Positions 1-8,967 are shown, counted from the first letter of the stretch. The stretch is 9,903 nucleotides of DNA from Bathymodiolus brooksi thiotrophic gill symbiont (GCF_903642095.1 NZ_CAHJWD020000285.1:1-9903), one strand, 5' to 3'. Notes: generated by a model not told the origin, from the sequence alone. Made by a program: numbers and translations.

Positions 1-1
1 T

Positions 2-1159
2 AGTGGCACTAATAACGCAACCCTAACCTTTAACGGCACCAACACCGACTTTGAAAGTGACACAAAATCCTACACCGTCAAAGTCAAAGCCACCACAGGT
101 GATGGAGAGAATAAAAACGCCGAACAAACCTTTACCATTACCCTTGACGATGTTCTTGACACCGCTCCAGTAATTAATCAATTCACCATATCTCAAGGAG
201 GAAACAAAGGTCGGCTGATTAGTAAAGATGGCGGAGATGTTACCGTTCACGCTATGGTAGGCACAGGGACTTATGTTTGGAGTAGTGATGACTTTTCTGG
301 TGTAAATAGTTCCAATACATCTACATCTGTTACTTTTGCCCCCAGTGCGAGTGTCGGTACTCGGGCAATTAAATTTCAAGTAACGGCTGGCGATTATTCA
401 TCAGAAAGAATTTTGAAACTTAAATTGATTGACAGTTATCCTAATGGTCGAGTGGATGAAAATGGTAACGGTATTGCCGATGATAAAGAAACAGGACACA
501 ATAACAATGAATTACTTGCAGGAGAAGGTAAAAAAATCACCAGCCCAGCAAGCACTAGAATATTGCTAGGCATTATGGGTGAAGATTCTGGATACTTAAC
601 CCTTAATCAAATGAAAGCTTATATCACAGAAAATAATTTGACTAATTACAACAAAGATACGCTAACCACTGGCGACATTTACAACTATGTCGTTGAAAAC
701 TTAAGTGCTACTGGTGTTACTACCGAAGTGATTATTGAACTCACCACCGCAATCCCTAGGTATGCAGAGTTGCGTAGATATTCATTAGCAACGGGTCATT
801 GGACTAAATCTTCAGATGAAGATGGCAATAAAATCCAATCCAAACAAAGCAACGATTGCACCGATAGTAGCACTTGGCAAGCAGGCTTAGTCGTAAATGC
901 CACTTGTCTTAAATTAACCATCAAAGACGGTGGCGACAATGACGCTGATGGTAATCAAAACGGTGTTATTGAAAGCACCATTGCAATAGCAAATCCTATT
1001 ATCATTGATGATGATAACAATACTGATAGTGTCAGTAGTAGCGGTGGTGGTTGTGTTTATAACCCTAATGCACCAGCTAGATTTGATATGGGCTTTATCT
1101 TGTTAATGGTATTAAGTGCTTATTATTTAATCAGAAGAAAACGCCGTTTTGTCTGCTAA
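2..1159 (+). CDS. Surface/secreted protein with cadherin-like, choice-of-anchor-U-like and JDVT-CTERM-type regions (5' end missing)
   Basis: The frame is open from the left edge, so only the last 385 residues are visible and the true start lies outside. Residues 1-60 look like the end of a cadherin-like repeat: a beta-rich stretch with 'YTVKVKATTGDG', closing in 'FTITLDDV'. An Ig-like beta region follows. 'DENGNGIADD' (about residues 152-161) resembles a calcium-binding loop. Residues about 243-324 match what I remember of the choice-of-anchor U domain: 'GHW', two cysteines, then 'LTIKDGGDNDADG' and 'NGVIES'. The C-terminus is Ser/Gly-rich, then has one Cys, an 'RFDMGFILLM' hydrophobic segment and a basic 'RRKRR' tail, which is a sorting signal of the JDVT-CTERM type. 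The protein is probably exported, held in the inner membrane by this tail and released or re-anchored by the protease encoded next. Its binding target is unknown; adhesion is a guess from the cadherin-like part. Confidence 0.85.
   Translation, partial: SGTNNATLTFNGTNTDFESDTKSYTVKVKATTGDGENKNAEQTFTITLDDVLDTAPVINQFTISQGGNKGRLISKDGGDVTVHAMVGTGTYVWSSDDFSGVNSSNTSTSVTFAPSASVGTRAIKFQVTAGDYSSERILKLKLIDSYPNGRVDENGNGIADDKETGHNNNELLAGEGKKITSPASTRILLGIMGEDSGYLTLNQMKAYITENNLTNYNKDTLTTGDIYNYVVENLSATGVTTEVIIELTTAIPRYAELRRYSLATGHWTKSSDEDGNKIQSKQSNDCTDSSTWQAGLVVNATCLKLTIKDGGDNDADGNQNGVIESTIAIANPIIIDDDNNTDSVSSSGGGCVYNPNAPARFDMGFILLMVLSAYYLIRRKRRFVC
1043..1156 (+). other. JDVT-CTERM-like C-terminal protein-sorting signal
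   Basis: The last 38 residues have the three-part layout of exosortase/rhombosortase-like sorting tails. There is a short signature (three Gly, Cys351, then 'YNPNAPARFD'), a single hydrophobic helix (about 'MGFILLMVLSAYYLI') and a cytoplasmic basic cluster ('RRKRR'). The Cys and the 'NPxAxxRFDxGFILLM' pattern fit JDVT-CTERM as I remember it. A PEP, LPXTG or rhombosortase GlyGly-CTERM tail fits less well. Cleavage is expected near the Gly/Cys signature, but the exact site cannot be read from sequence. The adjacent glutamic-type protease supports the call. Confidence 0.8.
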
Positions 1160-1559
1160 ATTTTTAGCAGATAAACAATTTTGGGCGGCTATTTTAGCAG
1201 CTCCTGTTGTTTGGATTTTGCTTTATTTCTATACTGATGCTTTGATTGCCAAACAGGAATTTAATCCGATTTATGCTATTTTTATTTATCCTATCATTGA
1301 AGAATTGGCTTTTAGAGGTTTAATACAGGATTATTTGCACACTAAATTTACAAGCACTGTCGCTCAACTTTCACTAGCCAATATCTTAACGACTATTTTA
1401 TTTGTGTTGTTACACTTGGTTTATCATCCTATTTTATGGGCACTGGCTGTTTTTATCCCTTCGTTAATTTTCGGTTATTTTAAAGACAGAACTGGCTACA
1501 TTCTACCTGCGATAATCTTACATATATTTTATAATTCTGGCTTCTTTTTATTGCTCTAA
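1149..1559 (+). CDS. mrtJ: JDVT-CTERM system glutamic-type intramembrane protease (CPBP/CAAX-like)
   Basis: This 136-residue, almost wholly hydrophobic protein has about five membrane segments. It carries the CPBP/Rce1-like glutamic protease motifs: E51-E52-x3-R56 ('EELAFR'), F85-x3-H89 ('FVLLH') and H125-x3-N129 ('HIFYN'). E51/E52, H89 and H125 are the expected active-site residues. It is far shorter than typical CPBP proteins (about 200-300 aa), as expected for small proteases dedicated to one sorting tail. The TTG start at 1149 is the only plausible one: an in-frame stop lies at 1128-1130, no ATG exists in frame, and AGAAG (1133-1137) is a weak ribosome site. It overlaps the last 11 bases of the surface-protein gene in another frame, which suggests translational coupling. 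The likely role is cleavage of that protein's C-terminal tail in the inner membrane. Cleavage is inferred; the family match is strong. Confidence 0.85.
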   Translation: MSAKFLADKQFWAAILAAPVVWILLYFYTDALIAKQEFNPIYAIFIYPIIEELAFRGLIQDYLHTKFTSTVAQLSLANILTTILFVLLHLVYHPILWALAVFIPSLIFGYFKDRTGYILPAIILHIFYNSGFFLLL

Positions 1560-1574
1560 GACCTTTGTATATCA

Positions 1575-1603
1575 CTAAGTAGAGAGGAGTTTGCCTTCTT
1601 CCC
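1575..1603 (+). repeat. Decayed copy of the GTAGGGAAGGGTTTG palindromic repeat
   Basis: The gap between two convergent genes contains 'aagtagagaggagtttg', close to the 'aagtagggaagggtttg' found twice near 5411 and 5452, followed by 'ccttcttccc' where the better copies have 'taacccttcc'. The stem is degraded. Another weak pairing, GTTTGC (1589-1594) with GCAAAC (1611-1616), is present but no T-run follows it. The match is by eye and could be chance. Confidence 0.35.
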
Positions 1604-1640
1604 AATAATAGCAAACCCAGAAAGATTAAAATAAAGCCTA

Positions 1641-1939
1641 TTAAAAAGAAATAAGTGCTGTTGTTTTATTGAATTCAGCTTGCAATTCGCAATATCCATT
1701 TTCATACATTATCGTTTGTAACGGGTCATCACTACAGGCACAACCTGTAAGTATTTCACGAAAAAAAACACCAATTTTTAATTGAATAACTTGCTTGGTT
1801 TCAACACTTGAAAGAAGTGTAATATCAATAAAGGATTCATCAATGTTGTTGCTGTATTTGCAGTATTCAGTGAATAGTGATTGATTACCAAGTAACAAGG
1901 ACTTAATTTTTTTTTCGTCAAATGGTGCGTTAAAACCCA

Positions 1940-1940
<1 letters not shown>
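1641..1940 (-). CDS. Conserved-looking hypothetical protein, CxC/DDP motif, coupled to pyrG
   Basis: This is a 99-residue soluble protein that I do not recognise. It has no signal peptide or membrane segment. Its most distinctive part is 'GCACSDDP' (Cys67, Cys69), followed by 'ENGYCELQ' with Cys84. A fourth Cys is at 27. The clustered cysteines could bind a metal or be redox active, but nothing proves it. The start is GTG at 1940-1938. Its G is also the last base of the pyrG TAG stop, so the genes overlap by one base and the protein is probably made by termination-reinitiation. No clear Shine-Dalgarno sequence is present and there is no nearby in-frame ATG. The CxC-DDP-GYCE pattern looks conserved to me, which argues for a real gene, but I cannot name the family. 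Confidence 0.65.
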
Positions 1941-3666
<1,726 letters not shown>

Positions 3667-5385
3667 ATGGGTTACAAAAACTTTATTTCAAGGCTGTTTT
3701 TTTATTTAAAGCCACACATTATCAAACTTGTCTTTACCTCGTTGACAATAATATTAGCGACAGCATTAGAAAGTGCAATTCCCGAAGTAACAGGGCGTAT
3801 TGTTGATGTCTTATTTATTGGTGAACGAAATCAGCAAGTTGCTTTATTTTATGCGGGCTTAATGCTGGTAATTATTGTGCTAAGTTCTTTATTTTCACTT
3901 ACTTCCACGGCGACCAGTTCGTGGGTTTCTAACAAGGTGATTATGAATTTGCGTGACGATATGTTTGCCAAATTAATTAAATTACCTAAGGCTTATTTTG
4001 ACCAATATCCAACTGGAAAAATTCTTTCTAAACTAACCTACGATGTTGAGCAAATTGCCAGTGCGGCTTCCACAATATGGCTGAGTTTTGTTAAATCTTC
4101 CGTGTTTGTGATTATTCTCATTGGTTATTTATTTTATAAAAGTTGGGCACTTAGTTTGAGTTTAATTGTGTTTTTTCCCTTGATGTTTTTAGTGGTGAAA
4201 TTATCCTCTAATCGTATGCGTAACGCTAGCAAACAAGTGCAGCAATCTATGGGAAATATGACGCATTTGCTTGATGAAAATATTTCTGGCAATTCGTTGA
4301 TTAAAATTTATAATGCGCAAAATCAAGAAAGTGATAAGTTTAGTAATTTAATTAAAAACATTCGCCAACAACGCTTTAAAGTGGATATGACTGGTGCCTT
4401 TAATGTGGCGTTTGTCAACACCCTAATTGGCTTATCTCTCAGTAGTGTGGTGTATTTTTCTGCTATTTATCTGCAAATGAGTGCAGGTGAATTTTTGTCT
4501 TATTTCACTGCAATGGGTATGCTAATCAAACCTGCAAAAAGTCTGATTAATATTAACAAACCCTTGCAAACTGCCATGGCAGCTGGTGAAAGCGTGTTTG
4601 GATTAATGGATGAAAAAATAGAAAAGAACACAGGAAAAAAACAACTTAGTAACGCCAAAGGTGCCATTCAATTTAAACAGGTTTGTTTTGGATATGTAAA
4701 AAGTAATCGTGTGCTAAACAATATTGATTTAGACATTAAAGCAGGCGACACCGTTGCCATTGTAGGCTCCACAGGCAGTGGAAAAACCACCATTATTCAA
4801 TTATTAACAAGATTTTATTCACCAAATTCAGGCTCTATCACCATTGACGGCATCGATATTAATCAATTTGAACTCACTTCATTACGCGCACAAATTGCCT
4901 TTGTTGATCAAAATGTGCGTCTATTTAATGACAGCATAAAAGGCAATATCGCTCTCGGTCAAATTAACACCATGACCAATGAAAAAATTGAAAACGCCAC
5001 CAAAATTGCCAATGCTTATGAATTCATACAAGCATTAAGTGGTCAGTTTGACGCTGAAATTGGCGAAGATGGCGTTAAACTCTCTGGCGGACAACGACAA
5101 CGATTAGCCATTGCCAGAGCAATCGCCAAAGACAGTCCAATTTTAATTCTTGACGAAGCCACCTCAGCACTAGACTCTGCCACCGAAAAACAAGTGCAAA
5201 CTGCCATCGATGAAATGCAAAAAAACCGCACCACCATTATCATCGCACACCGTCTCAGCACCGTGCAAAAAGCAGATAAAATTGTCGTCCTTCACCAAGG
5301 ACAAATTGTTGAACAAGGCACACACCAAAACTTACTTGATGCCAATGGCGAATACGCCTCATTATATAAATATCAATTCGATTAA
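3667..5385 (+). CDS. msbA: MsbA-type ABC exporter (lipid A-core flippase), fused membrane and ATPase domains
   Basis: This 572-residue half-transporter probably acts as a homodimer in the inner membrane. It would flip the lipid A-core of lipopolysaccharide using ATP. Residues 1-310 form the type I exporter membrane domain with about six helices. They contain 'YFDQYPTGKILSKLTYDVEQIAS' (split: YFDQYPTGK at 110-118, then LTYDVEQIAS) and 'LIKPAKSLININ', both very like MsbA. The ATPase domain (about 333-572) has Walker A GSTGSGKT (367-374), Q-loop Gln415, signature LSGGQRQR (472-479), Walker B ILILDE (492-497), D-loop SALD and switch His528. All catalytic residues are intact and the length is close to E. 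coli MsbA (582). The lipid substrate is inferred from membrane-domain similarity; another lipid or drug exporter is possible. No lpxK follows, unlike the common msbA-lpxK arrangement. Confidence 0.85.
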   Translation: MGYKNFISRLFFYLKPHIIKLVFTSLTIILATALESAIPEVTGRIVDVLFIGERNQQVALFYAGLMLVIIVLSSLFSLTSTATSSWVSNKVIMNLRDDMFAKLIKLPKAYFDQYPTGKILSKLTYDVEQIASAASTIWLSFVKSSVFVIILIGYLFYKSWALSLSLIVFFPLMFLVVKLSSNRMRNASKQVQQSMGNMTHLLDENISGNSLIKIYNAQNQESDKFSNLIKNIRQQRFKVDMTGAFNVAFVNTLIGLSLSSVVYFSAIYLQMSAGEFLSYFTAMGMLIKPAKSLININKPLQTAMAAGESVFGLMDEKIEKNTGKKQLSNAKGAIQFKQVCFGYVKSNRVLNNIDLDIKAGDTVAIVGSTGSGKTTIIQLLTRFYSPNSGSITIDGIDINQFELTSLRAQIAFVDQNVRLFNDSIKGNIALGQINTMTNEKIENATKIANAYEFIQALSGQFDAEIGEDGVKLSGGQRQRLAIARAIAKDSPILILDEATSALDSATEKQVQTAIDEMQKNRTTIIIAHRLSTVQKADKIVVLHQGQIVEQGTHQNLLDANGEYASLYKYQFD

Positions 5386-5390
5386 TCCAA

Positions 5391-5472
5391 CCCAATCAAG
5401 AATTTACAACCAAGTAGGGAAGGGTTTGTAACCCAAGCAAGAATTTACAACCAAGTAGGGAAGGGTTTGTAA
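5391..5472 (+). repeat. Tandem pair of a 41-bp repeat
   Basis: Two head-to-tail copies, 5391-5431 and 5432-5472, differ at one base only (cccaaT versus cccaaG at position 6). Each contains AAGTAGGGAAGGGTTTGTAA. The pair starts 5 bases after the exporter stop codon. The repeat core is shared with the element near 8945, so it is a dispersed family rather than a purely local duplication. Two copies without spacers of varying sequence do not make a CRISPR array. Confidence 0.9.
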
Positions 5473-5480
5473 CCCTTCCT
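5458..5480. terminator. Palindromic hairpin downstream of the exporter gene, possible bidirectional terminator
   Basis: GGGAAGGGTT (5458-5467) pairs with AACCCTTCCT (5471-5480) around a 3-base loop, giving 10 pairs of which one is G-T. It lies between the 3' ends of two convergent genes, where a shared terminator would be expected. No T-run follows on either strand, so it is not a textbook intrinsic terminator. It may instead be the palindromic core of the repeat family, or protect mRNA 3' ends. Confidence 0.5.
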
Positions 5481-5614
5481 AACGCCCCTCAAAAATAAAA
5501 TAAATGATAACACTATCACTCAAACATCAACCATAAACACCTTAATAACAAACATTTTATAATTAACACTTAAAAGTAACAAATTATTTAGTCAATTTTT
5601 TAAAAATAGCACCA

Positions 5615-6991
5615 CTACCCTTTGCTAACTATCATTTTATACTCAAGCATATCACGCATACTATAACCAATACCACCAATCCCATAACCCGAATGTTTTC
5701 TACCAGAAAACGGCATCCAATCAACCCTAAAAGTAGTGTAATCATTGATCATTACCGCCGAAGCTTGCAGTTTTTTTGCTATTGCCATTGCAGTTTCTGC
5801 ATTATCACTAAACACGGAAGATTGGAAAGAAACTTCCAAACTATTTGCTTGCTCTATAGCCTCCTCTAGCGTTTTATAACCATAAATGCAAACCACAGGA
5901 GCAAAGACTTCTTGGGTGGAAACTTTAGCGTCTTTAGCAGGATTTAACAACACAGTTGGCGCATAACTCACTGCATTAATACGCTTTCCACCAGTCATCA
6001 ACTGTGCACCTGAGGCAACAGCTGCATTTACCCAGCCTTCAATTCTATCAATCTCTTTCGGTGAAATAAGAGGTCCTAAATCGGTATTTTCGTCAATGGC
6101 ATCACCAACCACTTGCCTCGCTGCAATGGTGGCAATTTTTTCTGCCAAATCTTGTGCACGCTTCTCAGGCACATAAACCCGTTGCACTGAAACACAAACT
6201 TGCCCAGAATGATACATACTGGCTTTAACCACGCCATTCACAAAGCCTTCTTCATCTGCATATTCGTCAAAAATTAACGGTGCAACGCCACCGTGTTCCA
6301 AGGCACAACGAGTGCCGAAGGCGAGTTTTGATTTAAGATACCAGCCAACTTTAGCAGAGCCAATAAAACTAAAAAATGCCACACGAGGGTCGGTAACCAA
6401 TTTTTCTGCATTTTCATTATTCAATAATGCCACTTGCACCCAGCCTGCTGGCAAACCTGCTTGTTGAATTAATTCTGCCAATCGTAATGTGCATAAGGGG
6501 GTCAAACTGGCAGGCTTAATAATCACAGGACAACCTGTGGCAATCGCAGGAATAACTTGGTGTATCGCTAAATTTAATGGGTGATTAAATGCACTAACTG
6601 CCACCACCACGCCGATTGGCTCAAGTATTGTATGTGCCTTATGTCCCGCCCCTGCTGGGGTGTAATCCATTGGAACTTTTTCCCCTTGAATATTGCCCAA
6701 TTCTCTAATAGCAATACGAATGCCACTAATAGCACGGGTTACCTCCACTCGTGCATCACGAATAGGTTTGCCACCTTCGTTAGCAATTAGGCAAGAAAAA
6801 TCCTCATGTTCAGCCTCAACCAAATCGGCTAATTTTTGTAAAATTTCAATACGCTGAATTTCGGGCAAACGCCCTATTTGATGTCGCCCTTGTGCATTGG
6901 ACAACATCTGCTCCACCTGCACACCATCATGCATTTGTAACTCGGCAAGAACTTTGCCAGTGTAGGCTTGTTTAACAATCATCATCGTCAT
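5615..6991 (-). CDS. NAD(P)-dependent aldehyde dehydrogenase family protein
   Basis: This 458-residue enzyme oxidises an aldehyde to a carboxylic acid with NAD+ or NADP+; its true substrate is unknown. The Rossmann domain shows Asn136 in 'AFNHPLN', Lys159 in 'VIIKPA' and 'FSFIGSAKVGW'. The catalytic base is Glu232 and the nucleophile is Cys266 in 'GQVCVSVQRVYV'. Glu362-Phe363 in 'QEVFAPVV' contacts the cofactor, and 'PFSGRKHSGYG' lies near the end. The motif around Glu232 reads LEHGG instead of the usual LELGG. 'FNHPLN' and 'GQVCxSVQRVYV' recall the lactaldehyde-dehydrogenase/GapN-like branch rather than betaine-aldehyde enzymes. It is slightly short at the N-terminus compared with the usual 470-500 aa. 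The ATG at 6991 follows the upstream stop by 3 bases, with AAGG inside that gene's end as ribosome site; ATGs at codons 3 and 4 are alternatives. It is probably co-transcribed with the thiamine-diphosphate enzyme and may take an aldehyde derived from it. Confidence 0.9.
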   Translation of the reverse strand: MTMMIVKQAYTGKVLAELQMHDGVQVEQMLSNAQGRHQIGRLPEIQRIEILQKLADLVEAEHEDFSCLIANEGGKPIRDARVEVTRAISGIRIAIRELGNIQGEKVPMDYTPAGAGHKAHTILEPIGVVVAVSAFNHPLNLAIHQVIPAIATGCPVIIKPASLTPLCTLRLAELIQQAGLPAGWVQVALLNNENAEKLVTDPRVAFFSFIGSAKVGWYLKSKLAFGTRCALEHGGVAPLIFDEYADEEGFVNGVVKASMYHSGQVCVSVQRVYVPEKRAQDLAEKIATIAARQVVGDAIDENTDLGPLISPKEIDRIEGWVNAAVASGAQLMTGGKRINAVSYAPTVLLNPAKDAKVSTQEVFAPVVCIYGYKTLEEAIEQANSLEVSFQSSVFSDNAETAMAIAKKLQASAVMINDYTTFRVDWMPFSGRKHSGYGIGGIGYSMRDMLEYKMIVSKG

Positions 6992-6994
6992 TTT

Positions 6995-8626
6995 TTATAC
7001 CTTTTGTAATTGCTTGGGCAGTAATTTCTCATTCTCTCGATAATCAATCGGCACATCGATAATATGCACGCCACCTTGGGCAAAACAAGACTCAATTAAC
7101 GGCTTAAATTCATCCGCACTTTGCACTTTATGCCCTTGTGCACCATAACTGTGAGCATATTTAACAAAATCAGGATTGCCATACGCCAAACCAAAATCTG
7201 CAAAACCTTGCCCTTCTTGTTTCCAGCGAATCATGCCATAAGCACTGTCGGTTAAAATTAATACCACCAAATTAAGATTAAGCCGCACCGCAGTTTCCAT
7301 CTCTTGCGAATTCATCATAAACCCCCCATCACCGCAAATCGCCATAACTTGTCGCTGAGGGTATAACAACGCACAAGCCATTGCACTCGGCAAACCTGCA
7401 CCCATTGTTGCCAAAGCATTATCCAGTAATACCGTATTAGGCATATAAGTGTGATAATGCCGTGCAAACCACAGTTTATACATACCATTATCCAAGGCAA
7501 TAATGGCATCCTCAACCAAAGCACGACGAACATCAGCAACAATTCTTTGCGGCAACAATGGATAGGCGCTATCATTATCTTTCTCATGAATAACCTTTTT
7601 AATATTCTTTTTAAAATTTAACAGTTCTAATGAGCAATTTGGCAAAACAGAATCCAACGCCTCAGCCAGCCTATTAACAGTCGTTTGAATATCGCCAATA
7701 ATCTCTAATTGTGGAAAATACACTTCATCCACTTGTGCTGAATTAAAATTAACATGAATAACCTGCGTGCCACCTTCACGCATAAAAAACGGCGGTTTTT
7801 CCACCACATCATGTCCAATATTAATAATCAAATCCGCCATTTTAACCGCCCTATGCAACACATCACCCTCCGATAATGCTGCCGTGCCAAGAAACAAAGG
7901 GCTTTTACAACTAACAACGCCTTTGCCCATTTGCGTGTTAAAAAATGGAATACAAGTTTTATCAATAAAATCTTGCATTGGCTTAAACAATTTTTTTCGA
8001 TTAGCACCAGCACCAATTAAAACCAACGGATTTTTAGCCTTCTTAATCATCTCCACCGCAATTTCTATCGCCTGCTTATCCGCATCAGGACGACGAATTT
8101 CATTAACAGGGAATAAGCGCCAATCCTTCACCTCCTCAGCAGCCACATCTTCAGGCAATTCCAAATGCACCGCACCCGGCCTCTCCTCCTCTGCCAAACG
8201 AAACGCATCACGCACCATTGGCGGAATCATACCGCCGTTCACAATTTGCTTACTAGATTTGGTCAACGGCTCCATCATTCGCACCACATCAATAATTTGA
8301 AAACGCCCCTGTTTACTAGAATGAATTGGCTTTTGCCCCGTAATCATCAACATCGGAAAAGCCCCGAGTTGTGCGTATGCCGCACAAGTTACCAAATTAG
8401 TCGCCCCCGGCCCAAGCGTCGCCAAACACACCCCCGCCTTACCCGTTAAACGCCCATAAGTCGCCGCCATAAAAGCCGCCCCCTGTTCATGACGAGTAAG
8501 GACAAACTTAATTGATGACAACCTTAAAGAATTCAACAAATCCAAATTTTCCTCTCCAGGAACGCCAAAAATATACGCCACCCCCTCATTCTCCAATGCT
8601 TTCACAAATAAATCAGATGCTTTCAT
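6995..8626 (-). CDS. AlsS-like acetolactate synthase, catabolic-type ThDP-dependent enzyme
   Basis: This 543-residue thiamine-diphosphate enzyme probably condenses two pyruvates to 2-acetolactate and CO2. The N-terminal domain has catalytic Glu47 ('RHEQGAAFMA') and 'LATLGPGATNLVT'. The cofactor-binding C-terminal domain has 'GDGGFMMNSQE' (Gly432-Asp433-Gly434). The central region reads 'INIGHDVVEKPPFF' where biosynthetic IlvB-type enzymes have 'GARFDDR', and the end has 'IDVPIDYREN'. Both resemble catabolic FAD-independent AlsS. The second half of the ThDP motif is Thr459-Asp460 rather than the usual Asn-Asn. No regulatory small subunit (ilvH/ilvN) or acetolactate decarboxylase (alsD) is adjacent. 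A strong AGGGAG ribosome site supports the ATG at 8626. Pairing with an aldehyde dehydrogenase suggests a dedicated pathway, so the substrate may not be pyruvate. The enzyme class is certain; the exact reaction is not. Confidence 0.85.
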   Translation of the reverse strand: MKASDLFVKALENEGVAYIFGVPGEENLDLLNSLRLSSIKFVLTRHEQGAAFMAATYGRLTGKAGVCLATLGPGATNLVTCAAYAQLGAFPMLMITGQKPIHSSKQGRFQIIDVVRMMEPLTKSSKQIVNGGMIPPMVRDAFRLAEEERPGAVHLELPEDVAAEEVKDWRLFPVNEIRRPDADKQAIEIAVEMIKKAKNPLVLIGAGANRKKLFKPMQDFIDKTCIPFFNTQMGKGVVSCKSPLFLGTAALSEGDVLHRAVKMADLIINIGHDVVEKPPFFMREGGTQVIHVNFNSAQVDEVYFPQLEIIGDIQTTVNRLAEALDSVLPNCSLELLNFKKNIKKVIHEKDNDSAYPLLPQRIVADVRRALVEDAIIALDNGMYKLWFARHYHTYMPNTVLLDNALATMGAGLPSAMACALLYPQRQVMAICGDGGFMMNSQEMETAVRLNLNLVVLILTDSAYGMIRWKQEGQGFADFGLAYGNPDFVKYAHSYGAQGHKVQSADEFKPLIESCFAQGGVHIIDVPIDYRENEKLLPKQLQKV

Positions 8627-8634
8627 TTTTTACA

Positions 8635-8640
8635 CTCCCT
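8635..8640 (-). promoter_or_regulatory. Strong ribosome binding site of the AlsS-like gene
   Basis: AGGGAG on the minus strand ends 8 bases before the ATG at 8626. It is the best Shine-Dalgarno match in the window and fixes this start. The upstream promoter is not clear: TATTAT on the minus strand near 8694 is a possible -10 box, but no convincing -35 accompanies it. Confidence 0.7.
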
Positions 8641-8944
8641 AAGTTTGTAGATACAATTCACCCATCAATACCGATTTTCCACCATTGCCGAATAATACAA
8701 ATAAGCAAGCATTAAGCTTTCACAATCTTATTACCCCACAAAAATGCACAATCTCAACAAAGTAATATCTACTTATCAATAAAAATCCCAACCAATGATA
8801 CGCCAAAGTATTCAAACATATTACCCGTATAGTAAAGACCTGTATAAATATGATTAATAAAATTATCTCGCCCTTCCAATACAGCTTTATTTACACAAGA
8901 TAGGAAAGGGTTTTCAATTATCCTGATGTTTAAAGTCTAGCTTC

Positions 8945-8967
8945 GGGAAGGGCTATAAACCCTTCCC
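8945..8967. repeat. Inverted, diverged copy of the GTAGGGAAGGGTTTG palindromic repeat
   Basis: GGGAAGGG (8945-8952) and CCCTTCCC (8960-8967) form a perfect 8-pair stem with a 7-base loop. The right arm plus flank, AAACCCTTCCCTACTT (8957-8972), is the exact reverse complement of the core of the tandem repeats near 5411 and 5452, so this copy lies in opposite orientation. Weaker arms CCCTTCC (8871-8877) and GGAAAGGG (8903-8910) just upstream may be the remains of another copy. Confidence 0.75.

Noticed and set aside
23..379. 118-codon open frame on the minus strand opposite the surface-protein gene
   Set aside because: The plus strand is continuously open with clear domain-like sequence; the antisense frame has no ribosome site and no recognisable protein features.
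1494..1671. Minus-strand frame reading a hydrophobic 'FFLIGFILIFLGLLLLGRRQ' stretch across the convergent gap
   Set aside because: It has no ATG or GTG start with a ribosome site, overlaps the ends of two better genes, and T-rich DNA easily encodes hydrophobic stretches. A remnant of a small membrane protein cannot be fully excluded.
5391..5475. Possible CRISPR repeats
   Set aside because: Only two directly adjacent copies with no spacer between them and no cas genes nearby; this is a simple tandem duplication.
7767..8300. 177-codon plus-strand open frame inside the AlsS-like gene
   Set aside because: It lies fully antisense to a strongly supported enzyme gene and arises from that gene's codon bias; the product resembles no family I know.
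6995..8626. Assignment as biosynthetic acetolactate synthase ilvB/ilvI
   Set aside because: The GARFDDR segment of biosynthetic enzymes is replaced by GHDVVEKPPFF as in AlsS-type enzymes, and no regulatory subunit gene is adjacent.
8512..8715. 67-codon plus-strand open frame covering the start of the AlsS-like gene
   Set aside because: Mostly antisense to the AlsS-like coding start and its strong ribosome site; low-complexity product with no motif.
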